This document shows, piece by piece, positions 10,108 to 21,948 of a stretch of DNA of 64,000 bases. The translations under genes were made by a program, and so were the position numbers. The notes under the pieces are model-generated. The model did not search any database. It was given only the letters and a program-made list of their open reading frames with translations, and was not told the origin of the DNA. The first letter of the stretch is position 1. Each line of letters starts with the position of its first letter. The stretch is from Ascarosepion bandense (lineage: Eukaryota; Mollusca; Cephalopoda; Sepiida; Sepiidae), in the NCBI GenBank assembly GCA_037127315.1, contig JBBBDQ010000754.1, positions 2,004,001 through 2,068,000 on the forward strand. Direction: 5' to 3'.

Positions 10108-10520
10108 AATAAAGTTTTTTGCTTTATTAAACAATCAAGAGAAATTATCCTTTTTTTTTTCAGAGATGTACAGTAACTTTAGTGCATCTTCAGACCTAAA
10201 CTCAACCCATAACTCAAGGTAACCTTGTATACACAATCTGTTGCTATAGATGCTAGACAAATTGTTGGTTCGCTCTATCGGCTGAGTAAATCCATGACAT
10301 GTCCAATATTTATTAGAATTATTTTTAATAAAGTTTTTTGTTTTATTAAATAATCAAGTCAAACAGATATTTTTCAGGGATACCCCGTAACTTGAGTGCC
10401 TCTTCGGAAATAAACTCAACCCATATCTCAAGTTAACCTCGTACATACAATCCGTTGCTAAAGATGCTAGACAAATTGTTGGTTTGCTCTATCAGCCGAG
10501 TAAATCCATGACATATCCTG
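10108..10520 (+). repeat. 219-bp tandem duplication
   Basis: AATAAAGTTTTTTGCTTTAT at 10108 and AATAAAGTTTTTTGTTTTAT at 10327 start two units. They agree through AACTCAACCCATA-CTCAAG and ATGCTAGACAAATTGTTGG to AAATCCATGACAT. The second unit runs into LINE-C-like coding sequence. Confidence 0.85.
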
Positions 10521-10798
10521 TTATCTTTCAGCGTTACAAGAACCAGATTAGGTCGAAAATAGGGATAACATATATGGTCAGCAAATCACTTTTCAATCTT
10601 GCCAGTCCAGATGGTTTCATCGTCTTTGTTATTGACAAATCGCAAAAGCGTGACAAGCCTCTATCGCTATTTACATGGAAAATATTCTGATGAACTATAT
10701 TCCTTACTTCCTTCATTAATAACCTTTACGTCTAGGTGCCGCCATGCCACGTGCATTTTAGTAAATCCTCCTCATTCTCTTTGTATTTAATTTAAGAA
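10505..10798 (+). pseudogene. LINE-C (CR1-like) fragment
   Basis: Frames that shift at about 10620 encode LTNRKSVTSLYRYLHGKYSD followed by ELYSLLPSL. This is the counterpart of RRNVASLCLFYKYFHGFCSD-EL in LINE-B but clearly a different family. It is truncated and joined at about 10799 to LINE-A. Confidence 0.55.
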
Positions 10799-11692
10799 AT
10801 GCAAGTTCAATTCAACATATACCGCGTGACTATTCTGAGGACCCTAGAAGTTAAACGAAGATTCAACATCGGAGGCCACAATTTAAAGGTACGCAGATGG
10901 TACAGTGTTGATAGCAGGCACATAAAGAAAACTACAAGACCGCCTACAGAAGGTAGCTGAAGACAGTGACAAGAAAAAACTACAAATAAACTGCAAGGAA
11001 ACCGAATGCATGGTCATCAGTAAAAATGACAGCCCAATATGCCAAATACAGGTCGGGGATACTAGAATCAAGCAAGTACAAAAATCTAAACACGTAGGAA
11101 GTGTTCTAACATAAGACCGAAAGTGCGACACAGAGAAGTGAAAGCAAATTGGCATGGCGAAAGAAGCATTCCAGAAGTTCAGTAAAGTAATAAGAAGCAG
11201 GATAATTTTACTAGAAACAAAGAGGAGAATATTGAATTGCTATGTGATGTCGATTCTTCAATATGGCAGTGAATTTCGGACAATATCTTTGAAGATGAAA
11301 GAAAAACTTGAAGCAGCTGAAATGTGGTTCTACAGAAGGATGCCGCGGATATCTTGAACCGAGCATGTGACCAATGACGGGGTTTTGGAAAGGATGGAGA
11401 CGAAAAGGAAATTAATACTGAGCATCAGGAAGAGACAACTAAAGTTCCTGAGACATGCGATAAGGAAGGTGGGCTTGGAGAACCTATTACTAACAGGCCA
11501 GATTGAGGGGAAAAGAAACAGGGAAAGCAACGGATAACATATTTAAAGAACGTAATCAGGTGGGTGACGGAACGAGGGTTGCGTGGAGTAAGAGGAGAAA
11601 GTGTGCTAAGTGCCACCAGGGACAGGGAGATGTGGAAAGCCATGGTCGCCTCCCTCCTGAAAGAGCATAGCACATAAAAGAAGAAAAAAAAG
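10799..11692 (+). pseudogene. LINE-A (RTE-like) reverse transcriptase C-terminal half, broken
   Basis: This covers the second half of the reverse transcriptase and the C-terminal domain. The catalytic YADDT box is at 10890-10904 but reads Y-A-D-G-T here, with the second aspartate lost. Downstream are QVGD-x-RIKQVQ-like, MAKEAFQKFSKVIRSR, NCYVMSILQYGSEFRTIS and the LEAAEMWFYRRM block, in more than one frame. The element ends in a stop codon that sits directly on an AAGAAGAAAA tail at about 11675-11692, leaving practically no 3' UTR. That short end is characteristic of RTE-type LINEs. Right after the tail comes 28S rRNA sequence. Confidence 0.75.
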
Positions 11693-11702
11693 AATTCCCA
11701 CC

Positions 11703-11930
11703 AAATCGATCGTCGGAACCGGGTGTAGAGGCGAAAGACCAATCGAGCTGTCTAGTAGCTGGTTCCCTCCGAAGTTTTCCTCGGGATAGCTGGTGCTTGA
11801 TCGTCGCAATTTCGTGCGGTAAAGCGAACGATTAGTGGCGCCGACCTACTCTCAAACTCGGAACGGGTGGAACGGGTTGACTCTCCCGAATACGGAGCCG
11901 TCCCTCGCCCTCCTCGCGGGCCAAAACGAC
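11703..11930 (+). rRNA. 28S rRNA fragment (displaced, partial)
   Basis: AAATCGATCGTCGGAACCGG, then GGCGAAAGACCAATCGA, CTAGTAGCTGGTTCCCTCCG, GGATAGCTGGTGCT, GGTAAAGCGAACGATTAG and CTCAAACT follow the order of a conserved region of eukaryotic large-subunit rRNA. A short internal deletion follows GATTAG, where the usual run to CCGAAACGACCTCAACC is reduced. Only about 230 bp are present and the match fades after 11930, so this is a fragment, not a functional gene. It directly abuts the 3' tail of LINE-A. The local GC content stands out sharply from the AT-rich surroundings. Short open frames here on both strands are coincidental. Confidence 0.85.
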
Positions 11931-11984
11931 GTGGGGAGAAACGAATGCGGGTGCCAACTGGAACTGACAATCAGGAGAATGTTT

Positions 11985-12100
11985 ATCCAACACTACAATT
12001 TTATCCTGTTCAAGTTTAAAGTCAATCGTCATTTTTTCCACATATCTGTATAAACTGGGCTTCTTACTCTGTAACCCTATATATCTAGTGTCTCCCGGGT
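11985..12100 (+). mobile_element. LINE-C 3' end fragment
   Basis: ATCCTGTTCAAGTTTAAAGT, then AATCGTCATTTTTTCC, TAAACTGGGCTTCTTACTCT and GTAACCCTA correspond to 54588-54660, where the same order occurs after a LINE-C C-terminal motif. Confidence 0.55.
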
Positions 12101-13044
12101 CGTGTAAATGGTAAAAAACACTGTAAATTATACCCAGATGAACTAGAGATTATTTCAATAATTTGTCTTTTTTAATTTTTCAAGGTATATATAAGTAATC
12201 ATTCCAGAATATAAAAAAAACATTATCTCAGAAACCGAGCTTTATAATTTACGTCTGTATCATAAAATGCATTACGTTCAAGCAAAGAATAATTTGCATC
12301 TATGTTAACTTTATCTCCGGATCTGACACGACCTATAGTTCTTTTTACTCATAATATTAAATAAAAAAGCTGCTTTTATCATTAAATATCAATAGAGATA
12401 AATATGTTTTTTATGGACGTCTATAGCTAACTTATATGTTTTGGGATATGTCTTCGTTAAGTTGTTTTCGTGTACTTATCGAATTATCTTATAATCCTTT
12501 TATTCCCGGGTTGTATTCACAGAATTATCTTCATATATTTTCTTTCTTTTCTCTTGCTACTCATTTAATTTTCCTTTTTGTAATCCCTTTTAGTGACATC
12601 TCCATGATAATTCTTTTCTCGCCCATTCATTTTGCTAAGGTTTCCAATTAATTTTCTTTTGTTTATTACTTTGTTATCACTGTCAAAATCCTTTTAGATC
12701 CGTAATTATTCTAAAAAATAAATACCATTAACTATTTTTATATATTGATTTACTTACAATATAAAAAACAAACCTATAGTTATATAATGAAATCTCACAA
12801 TATCAAATACGTTAATGTAAATATATATAACATGAAAGGTTGTTATAACGTTATATTTACAGCCTCTACTTATCCCAGATATTGAAGTATAATCAGAAGG
12901 CTTAGGGTACGACCAAGTTTATTGTGCAGCCTTTGACTGTGTATGTATTTATGTTTGCATTATATTTTGTATTTTAAGCTGTAAACTTACCCAAAATAAA
13001 TAAAAGTAAGAAAAATAATGTTTCGTATTATGAGAAATTTTAGA
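12101..13044. other. Unassigned AT-rich DNA
   Basis: Nothing recognised; only short frames without motifs. Confidence 0.4.
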
Positions 13045-13317
13045 ATTTATTAATGGTAATAATAATATTAATATTCGATTAAAACCGAAAGATGAAATCG
13101 GGTTAACTCTCACAACAGACATCAAGTGGAATGAATATATGGAATCCATAGCTAAATCCGCTGCTAAGAAAGTCGATTCTCTGTGTAGGGCCAGGCAGAT
13201 TTTCCCGTCTGAAACCATCCTGCACAAATACAAATCTACCATCCGTCTGTGCATTGAATAATGCTGCCATATCTGGTCGGGTGCTCCTGCAATCCGCCCA
13301 GGCGTTCTTGACCGAAA
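13045..13317 (+). pseudogene. LINE-B RT-downstream fragment
   Basis: One frame encodes KPKDEIGLTLTTDIKWNEYM, then SAAKKVDSLCRARQIFPSET and YKSTIRLCIE, a stop, and CCHIWSGAPAIRPGVLD. This is the region between the RT thumb and the C-terminal block. The 3' end of the element is absent, which is atypical for LINE insertions and points to a later rearrangement. Confidence 0.7.
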
Positions 13318-13621
13318 AAAAGTAGCTCGGTTATGATAGCAGATTATCATTTTTAAGCACTTAAGCACATTGTTGAATGTTAAAACGTTTCGGTCTAAAT
13401 TAGAGGTGGAATCAGCATTCAAAGAGTTCGTTGTATCATTGCAAATAACTTTTTATCAACAAGGAATAAATAATCTCCTCGATCGATGGCAGAGGTGCAG
13501 AGATGCTCAAGGCTCGATTTTGATTAATTTCAACATTAATTTTGTAAAAAGCTAATACGAAAAATATGAAAAATAATAAGAAACTATCGGACGTTATATA
13601 TAAAACGTATGTACATGTATG

Positions 13622-13624
<3 letters not shown>
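13318..13624. other. Unassigned DNA
   Basis: Between the LINE-B fragment and the TA array nothing is recognised. Confidence 0.3.
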
Positions 13625-13666
<42 letters not shown>

Positions 13667-13713
13667 ATGTATATATATATATACATATATATATATATAC
13701 ACACACACACACA
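13625..13713. repeat. (TA)n with (CA)n microsatellite
   Basis: A long TA run interrupted by GTGTATG, then ACACACACAC. The apparent Ile/Tyr-rich open frames here on both strands are repeat artefacts. Confidence 0.95.
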
Positions 13714-14051
13714 TGTATATACATAAATATGTGTGCAAAAATAATTAAAATTACAAACATTAATTTTATCATAAAATGGCAAAATGAATGTCTCCAAGAA
13801 AAACTACATTATTAGAGTTTCCTTCAATAGGAAAAATACATCACTTAAGATCATCCATAGTTTACTATTCATGTACTCGGGTAGATTTAGAATGTTTATC
13901 TAATTTAATATTTTTAAAAAGTTGACGTTACCTTTCTCTAAGCTTCCTTTGTGTATATATAGAAAATGCCGAAAGAAAATGTCTACACTTACATTGATAA
14001 ATTTTATCAAAGAAAAGAAACGCCTTGGCATAAAGAAATTCGTCTAGTTTT

Positions 14052-14053
<2 letters not shown>

Positions 14054-14084
<31 letters not shown>

Positions 14085-14107
14085 ATATATATATATATAT
14101 ATATATA
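14054..14107. repeat. (CA)n(TA)n compound microsatellite
   Basis: About 15 CA units followed by about 11 TA units. Confidence 0.95.
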
Positions 14108-14204
14108 CACTGATGTGTGTTTACATGGTATATCACAATCTAGAAGTCTGCCTTCTTCTACCGAGCGACCATAGCTTATAATAGTTACAGGTAGAATCGC
14201 CGAC

Positions 14205-14312
14205 TGATATCAATTCGGCCGGGTTTCAATCTTGGCTAAAAGCAACAGGATGTCTAAACGTACTGATGATCTGTGATTCAATGAAACACATCTGTCTGCG
14301 GATAACTATATA
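14205..14312 (+). mobile_element. SINE-2 copy (tRNA-derived)
   Basis: GTAGAATCGCCGACTGATAT, then CGGCCGGGTTTCAATCTTGG and GATGATCTGTGATTCAATG. It matches the 15826-15945 copy, with a degraded B-box (GGTTTCAATCTT). It is followed by TA and GT repeats at 14307-14346. Confidence 0.6.
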
Positions 14313-14399
14313 TATATATCTATATGCGTGTGTGTGTGTGTGTGTATTTGGGTGAGTGAAGGTAGACCGCTTCATTATAGTGTTTGAATGTACACTTTT

Positions 14400-15603
14400 A
14401 GTTTAGGCTGAATGAATGCAGATTGGTGTGATACCAAGTGCGAACTCCAGAGAATCATCAGTTTAATGAGCCATATAACAAAACTGATGAATAGAGCGAG
14501 AAGCAGAATCAGGCCAGAAATAGGACAAGAATAGTGCGGTTTCGTCAAAGACACTGAGACAAGGAATGCCATATTTATGATTAGGTTGCTCTCTGAAGGA
14601 GCAATATTGATTATGCGAAGGCGTTTGACAAAACACGCAATAAAGAATTGATGGAGATGCTCAGCAGCCTTGACATATTTGGGAAAGACTTAAGAGTAAT
14701 CAAGAACCTTTACTGTCAGCCAACCGTTTGTATACGGAGAGGTAACAAATTCAGCAGATATACAAAGATAGAAAGGACAAGGATGTGTCTTTTCACCGGA
14801 TCTGTTCAACTTGTACAGCGATAATATTTTGAGGACACTGTAAGTTATGCCTGGATTTTCATTGAAGGCCAAAATTTAAACAACGTAAGGTACGCAGATG
14901 ATACAAAATAAACAGCAAAAAAAAAACAATTGCATGGTCATCAGCAAAAAGGGCAGCCCCAAATGCCAAATACAGATGGGGAATACTAGAATCAAGTAGG
15001 TACAAAAATTTAAATACCTGAGAAGTGTTATAACAGAAAACGGAAAGTGTGACACAGAAATCCGAAGACGAATTGGCATGGCGAAGGAAGCATTCCAGAA
15101 GTTCAGTAAAGTTTTAAGAAACAGGACAATTTCGTTAAAAAATGAAGAGAGTACTAGATTACTATGTGATATCGGTTCTTTAATATGGCAGTAGATGCTG
15201 GACAAGAAGGAAAACTTGAAGCAACTCAAATGTTGTTCTATAGAAGAATGTGGCGAATATCATGAATCGAGCATGTTAGCAATGATGAGGTCTTAGAAAT
15301 GATGGAAACAAAAAAGAAAATTATACTGAGCATACAGAAGAGAAAGCTGAAGTTCCTGTGACATGCAATGAGGAATGAAGGCTTGGAGAAACTGATACTA
15401 ACAGGCCAGATAGAGGGGAAAAGAGACAAGGGGGAAAGCAGCGGATAACATACTTGAAGGACGTAATAATGTGGATGACGGAACGAGGATTGCATAGTGT
15501 TAAAAGAGAGGGGGTACTAAGAGCCACCAGGGATAGGGAGACGTGGAAAGTCATGATCGCCTATGTACTGAAGGGACATGGCACATAGAAAAAGAAGAAA
15601 ATA
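14400..15603 (+). pseudogene. LINE-A (RTE-like), longest copy: RT palm to 3' end
   Basis: Reading on the plus strand, with many frameshifts, it covers reverse transcriptase motifs from MNRARSRIRPEIGQEQCGFV, through IDYAKAFDKTR (14609-14640) and a PDLFNLYS-like block to the intact catalytic YADDT box at 14891-14905. It continues with FKYL-RSVITENGKCDTEIRR, MAKEAFQKFSKVLRNR and the C-terminal RHMRNEGLEKLILTGQIEGK, then DRETWKVM and a final GTWH-stop on a GAAAAAGAAG tail at about 15585-15603. The N-terminal endonuclease is missing (5' truncation). A block of about 90 bp after the YADDT is deleted relative to the other copies. Confidence 0.75.
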
Positions 15604-15825
15604 CAGGAAATTAGGAATGTAAGCTGAGGGTCTAGCCTGAACGAAATCAGGCTAAGAGACATTTTTTAGGAAGGCAGGCAATTGAATTACGATGTGTAAA
15701 TATAAAATGATATAGTAAAGAGAAATAATATAAAATAGTATTGCCGATTGATGTTACTTTTAGCATCCCAAATCTAAGGTTTGCGAGGCAAATCTATCCG
15801 TCCATATACAACAGGTCGATGTCTT
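15604..15825. other. Unassigned spacer
   Basis: Nothing recognised. Confidence 0.3.
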
Positions 15826-15939
15826 AGGGAGTAGCGACTCCGACTGACACTAGATCGGTCGAGTTTCGATCCCGGTCAGAAGCAAGTGGTTGTGTCTAGC
15901 CACACTGATGAGCTGCGAAGCAGGCTTGTATGAAGATGA

Positions 15940-15945
<6 letters not shown>
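15826..15945 (+). mobile_element. SINE-2 copy (tRNA-derived)
   Basis: GAGTAGCGACTCCGACTGAC, then GATCGGTCGAGTTTCGATCC with an intact B-box-like GTTTCGATCC, then AGAAGCAAGTGGTTGTGTCT and CACTGATGAGCTGCG. A (TA)n tail follows at 15942-15985. Confidence 0.65.
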
Positions 15946-15989
<44 letters not shown>

Positions 15990-15990
<1 letters not shown>

Positions 15991-16637
15991 TAGCAGTATA
16001 GCCCGCCGTTGCTCGGGTGTAATGAAAGATTTAAAACTAATCCATGGTCATGGAGTTCTGACTCTTTGGACGTTGGCACGAAAGACTAAAAAGCAATAGT
16101 TGCTTCCAGTTAAAGCGAAACCGTAGACTGAAAGAAAAATGAATGGATGTAAGTCAAATTTTGATTATCTGGTATCGATATCAAATAAGTTTTTTTCGTC
16201 GTAAACTGAATTTTGCAGGCTAAATATGTCCTCTGAGTAAATGGTATCATGGCTGAGACTAAGAACTAGAATTATACCTACTTAGAGCCAAGCCTGAAGC
16301 AAAAAGTAAAATAAAAGGGCTGAAAAACTGATTTTGATCAGACCCAGTAGGATATCGGGATATCGATTTCCAATATCAGAGTCAAATAAGTCATCCAAGG
16401 ATAGAACTGCAAACTTGAAACTCCTGAATATCGTTTCTTATGTCTTTGTCTATGAGTGTATCAAATTTGATTAAAATCGAACCACTCCTTCTATAACCCG
16501 ACATTTTCGATTATCGATTTTCGATATTTATCAGGGGTATCTCGACCCAAAACCTAGCTAAGAACAGTCGCAGACGCTTATAATAGAACTGTGTAAATTT
16601 TCAAGAAAATCGGTTCAGCCGTTTTGGATTCTATAAG
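15990..16637 (-). mobile_element. Helitron-B, 5' end truncated
   Basis: The 3' end on the minus strand is intact: CCCGAGCAACGGCGGG, ATACTG, CTAG (15990-15993) followed by T. The body agrees with 4550-5266 but stops at 16637, just before the terminal TTTATAAATAAGTTTAGA, where LINE-A sequence begins. Confidence 0.75.
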
Positions 16638-17416
16638 TATCCCTGCAAATATGTTATCCGTTGCCTTCCTCTGTCTCTCCTTCCTTATATCTGACCAGTC
16701 AGTATCAGGTTCTCCAGGCTCTCCTTCCTCATTGCATGTCCCTGGAACTTCAGTTGTCTCTTCCTGATGCTCAGCATCAATTTCCTTTTGTTGCCATTCT
16801 TTCTAACACCTCGTCGTTGCTTGTATGCTCAGTCCACGATATCCGTAGCATCCTTCTGTAGAAGAACATTTCGGCCGCTTCCAGTTTTGTCCTCATTTTC
16901 GATGATATTGTCCAGCATTCACAGCCGTATTGAAGAACTGACATTACGTAGCAGTCTAGCACTCTTTTCTTCGTTTCTATTGAGATTTTCCTGTGTGTTA
17001 GTATTTTGCTCATCTTCTGGAACGCATCCTTTGCCATGCCAATTCGCCTTCGGATCTCCGTGTCGCACTTTCCATCTCCTGTTAGAACACTTCCTAGATA
17101 CTTAAATTCTTGGACTTGTTTGATTCTGTTATCCCCCACCTGTATTTTGCATTTTGGGTTGTATCTTTTGCTGATGACCATGCACTCAGTTTTCTTAAAG
17201 TTTATTTGTAGTCACTTCTTGTCACTCTCCACTGCTACTTTCTGTATGAGGTCTTGTAGTTTCCTTTCCGTGTCCGCAATCAGCACTCTATCGTCCGCAT
17301 ATCTTATGTTGTTCAGGTTGTGGCCTCCAATAACAAATCCTGGCGTGTCATCTAGGGTCCTCAAAATATTCTCGCTGTATAGGTTGAACAAATCCGGTGA
17401 AAAGACACAATCTTTC
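16638..17416 (-). pseudogene. LINE-A C-terminal region, lacking its own 3' end
   Basis: Minus-strand reading: a 134-codon open frame (17181-16777) with MVISKRYNPKCKIQVGDNRI, KQVQEFKYLGSVLTGDGKCD, TEIRRRIGMAKDAFQKMSK, DCYVMSVLQYGCECWTISSK and LEAAEMFFYRRMLRISWTEH. This is the thumb and C-terminal domain of an RTE-like reverse transcriptase. Upstream (17290-17400) are the ADDRVLIADTE and NILRTLDDTPGFVIGG equivalents. The last 130 bp of the element, including the GAA tail, are missing and Helitron-B sequence is joined instead. LINEs normally retain their 3' end, so this junction reflects deletion or recombination. Confidence 0.8.
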
Positions 17417-17429
17417 TAGGTACTAAATT

Positions 17430-17690
17430 TTTTGTTTCTACCAATTTTTATTTCCCTACTTTAAATCATCCTTCAGTATTAGCCTAATTTTTCTCACCCT
17501 CGTTTATTTGTCTACCTCCACTGACACTAATTTTTCAACCTGCCTTCACTATCACATCTCTATAAGCTTAGCTTCATTTACTCATCCGTCTAATTGCATT
17601 TCTTCACTCAACCAAGTCTATTAACTTGCTTCCACTCAGTTTAGACTTTCCTCCTGGCTTCACACATCCTACCCAGTCTTGATATCAGTT
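17430..17690. repeat. Degenerate short tandem array (about 23-bp theme)
   Basis: Loosely repeated phrases such as TTCACTCAACCAAGTCTATT, TTCATTTACTCATCCGTCTA and CTTCACTATCACATCTCTAT. The inverse theme (GAATGAAGGAGAGCTGATAG) fills 22130-22430. Confidence 0.45.
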
Positions 17691-18427
17691 GGCTTTTGAA
17701 AATCTCCGAAAGAGCCGGGAAAAACTTCTGATCTTTGGTAAAGACATGATTAAGATCACGAAAGGGAAATTTAATATTTTTTAAAAATGAAATGCACCAA
17801 AATAATGCTCTTGAAATGGTTGTATTTGTTCATTGCATTTTGTAGGTCAAAATTCAGAATGAATAATTGTGGCCGGTAGTGCATGTATGTACAAATTTTG
17901 AAAGAAAATATTTGATTGAAGATAGATTTAATTAATCGTTTCGCACTTTATAATTTACATCAGATCCAAAAAAAATGAACAAAAATATGTGAGTATTTTT
18001 TCTGTATGTTTAAATAATGAATCATAGTTTGTTTTTTCTCGTGATTAAAGAAGAAAGAAAATGAGAGATACTTAAAATGTCGTTAAAATATTTTCTGTAT
18101 TTTTCTGTATATTTTTAAATTTATTTTTGAGTTTTTTATTCATTTTTAGATGCGATAATGTTTTGAGATTAAATCATCCCTGATTTATACGACGTTGCAA
18201 TGCAGTTTTTTTCTGCCTCGTACAAATGTGGAAATTAATTTCCACCATTATTGTTTGTCTATTGGTGAAGAGGGAGTTCATGCCTGGCAGCTTCTTCCTG
18301 TATGAAAAGAACACGCGTGACGATTAGTCTGCGATCACTAAGCTCTTATCTCTTCAATTCGACGGTCAACCGATATTTATCCTACATATCGTAATAACAT
18401 TCATCTCTTGACCGATCCCCGTACAAA
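17691..18427. other. Unassigned DNA with a Tc1/mariner-like terminus
   Basis: At 17866-17885 AATTGTGGCCGGTAGTGCAT matches the end of the 2137-2700 MITE; no partner end is seen. The rest is AT-rich without recognised features. Confidence 0.4.
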
Positions 18428-18504
18428 ACGAAATTTAGTTATAATTTACTTTGAATGACTCTTGGGTTTGTATTGTTCGAAATATAAAATGTAATGTTTA
18501 ATGG

Positions 18505-18505
18505 G

Positions 18506-18575
<70 letters not shown>

Positions 18576-18658
18576 GAACAGGCGTAGAAAGATTAGATAG
18601 ATAGATAGATAGATAGATAGATACATAGATAGATAGATAGATAGATAATGAACAGGCG

Positions 18659-18690
<32 letters not shown>

Positions 18691-18699
18691 GAACAGGCG

Positions 18700-18743
<44 letters not shown>

Positions 18744-18830
18744 GAACAGGCGTAGATAGATAGATAGATAATGAACAGGCGTAGATAGATAGATAGATAG
18801 ATAGACAGATAGATAGATAATGAACAGGCG

Positions 18831-18866
<36 letters not shown>

Positions 18867-18875
18867 GAACAGGCG

Positions 18876-18935
<60 letters not shown>

Positions 18936-18944
18936 GAACAGGCG

Positions 18945-18992
<48 letters not shown>

Positions 18993-19021
18993 CAGATAGA
19001 TAGATAGATAATGAACAGGCG

Positions 19022-19081
<60 letters not shown>

Positions 19082-19099
19082 GAACAGGCGTAGAAAGAT

Positions 19100-19139
<40 letters not shown>

Positions 19140-19148
19140 GAACAGGCG

Positions 19149-19207
<59 letters not shown>

Positions 19208-19309
19208 CAACAGGCGTAGAAAGATTAGATAGATAGATAGATAGATAATGAACAGGCGTAGAAAGATTAGATAGATAGGTAGATAGATAATGAACAGGCG
19301 TAGAAAGAT

Positions 19310-19341
<32 letters not shown>

Positions 19342-19365
19342 GAACAGGCGTAGATAGATAGATAT

Positions 19366-19422
<57 letters not shown>

Positions 19423-19431
19423 GAACAGGTG

Positions 19432-19487
<56 letters not shown>

Positions 19488-19493
19488 GAATAT

Positions 19494-19558
<65 letters not shown>

Positions 19559-19567
19559 GAACAGGCG

Positions 19568-19635
<68 letters not shown>

Positions 19636-19654
19636 GAAACAGGCGTAGAAAGAT

Positions 19655-19706
<52 letters not shown>

Positions 19707-19717
19707 GTGAACAGGCG

Positions 19718-19761
<44 letters not shown>

Positions 19762-19779
19762 GAACAGGCGTAGAAAGAT

Positions 19780-19831
<52 letters not shown>

Positions 19832-20020
19832 GAACAGGCGTAGAAAGATTAGATAGATAGATAGATAGATAATGAACAGGCAGAGAAAGATTAGATAGAT
19901 AGATAGATAGATAATGAACAGGCGTAGAAAGATTAGATAGATAGATAGATAGATAAATAAATAGGCGTAGAAAGATTAGATAGATAGATAGATAATGAAC
20001 AGGCGTAGATAGATAGATAT

Positions 20021-20065
<45 letters not shown>

Positions 20066-20075
20066 GGAACAGGCG

Positions 20076-20131
<56 letters not shown>

Positions 20132-20279
20132 GAACAGGCGTAGAAAGATTAGATAGATAGATAGATAGATAGATAATGAACAGGCGTAGAAAGATTAGAT
20201 AGATAGATAGATAGATAATGAACAGGCGTAGAAAGATTAGATAGATAGATAGATAGATAATGAACAGGCGTAGAAAGAT

Positions 20280-20311
<32 letters not shown>

Positions 20312-20352
20312 GAACAGGCGTAGATAGATAGATATATAGATAGATAGATAGA

Positions 20353-20393
<41 letters not shown>

Positions 20394-20402
20394 GAACAGG
20401 CG

Positions 20403-20458
<56 letters not shown>

Positions 20459-20545
20459 GAACAGGCGTAGATAGATAGATAGATAGATAATGAACAGGCG
20501 TAGATAGATAGATAGATAGACAGATAGATAGATAATGAACAGGCG

Positions 20546-20585
<40 letters not shown>

Positions 20586-20594
20586 GAACAGGCG

Positions 20595-20658
<64 letters not shown>

Positions 20659-20700
20659 GAACAGGCGTAGATAGATAGATAGATAGATAATGAACAGGCG

Positions 20701-20772
<72 letters not shown>

Positions 20773-20781
20773 GAACAGGCG

Positions 20782-20813
<32 letters not shown>

Positions 20814-20831
20814 GAACAGGCGTAGAAAGAT

Positions 20832-20866
<35 letters not shown>

Positions 20867-20873
20867 CGAGGCG

Positions 20874-20909
<36 letters not shown>

Positions 20910-20927
20910 GAACAGGCGTAGAAAGAT

Positions 20928-20971
<44 letters not shown>

Positions 20972-20980
20972 GAACAGGCG

Positions 20981-21019
<39 letters not shown>

Positions 21020-21173
21020 TAGATAGATAGATAATGAACAGGCGTAGAAAGATTAGATAGATAGATAATGAACAGGCAGAAAGATTAGATAGATAGATAG
21101 ATAGATAGATAATGAACAGGCGTAGAAAGATTAGATAGATAGATAGATAGATAATGAACAGGCGTAGAAAGAT

Positions 21174-21213
<40 letters not shown>

Positions 21214-21231
21214 GAACAGGCGTAGAAAGAT

Positions 21232-21263
<32 letters not shown>

Positions 21264-21281
21264 GAACAGGCGTAGGAAGAT

Positions 21282-21317
<36 letters not shown>

Positions 21318-21335
21318 GAACAGGCGTAGAAAGAT

Positions 21336-21369
<34 letters not shown>

Positions 21370-21439
21370 TATAATGAACAGGCGTAGAAAGATTAGATAG
21401 ATAGATAGATAGATAGATAATGAACAGGCATAGAAAGAT

Positions 21440-21491
<52 letters not shown>

Positions 21492-21509
21492 GAGCAGGCA
21501 TAGAAAGAT

Positions 21510-21541
<32 letters not shown>

Positions 21542-21559
21542 GAACAGGCATAGAAAGAT

Positions 21560-21595
<36 letters not shown>

Positions 21596-21615
21596 GAACA
21601 GGCATAGAAAGATTG

Positions 21616-21662
<47 letters not shown>

Positions 21663-21680
21663 GAACAGGCGTAGAAAGAT

Positions 21681-21715
<35 letters not shown>

Positions 21716-21788
21716 ATAATGAACAGGCGTAGAAAGATTAGATAGATAGATAGATAGATAGATAAATAATGAACAGGCGTAGAAAGAT

Positions 21789-21834
<46 letters not shown>

Positions 21835-21891
21835 CTGAACAGGCGTAGAAAGATTAGATAGATAGATAGATAGATAGATAATGAACATGCG

Positions 21892-21948
<57 letters not shown>

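Noticed and set aside
11606..12053. Overlapping open frames on both strands, 67-105 codons
   Set aside because: They lie in the 28S rRNA fragment and the LINE-A tail.
13436..13815. Ile/Tyr-rich open frames on both strands
   Set aside because: TA/CA microsatellite translation.
18593..21888. Long minus-strand open frames of Tyr-Leu-Ser-Ile repeats
   Set aside because: Translation of GATA/TATC microsatellite; no unique protein sequence.
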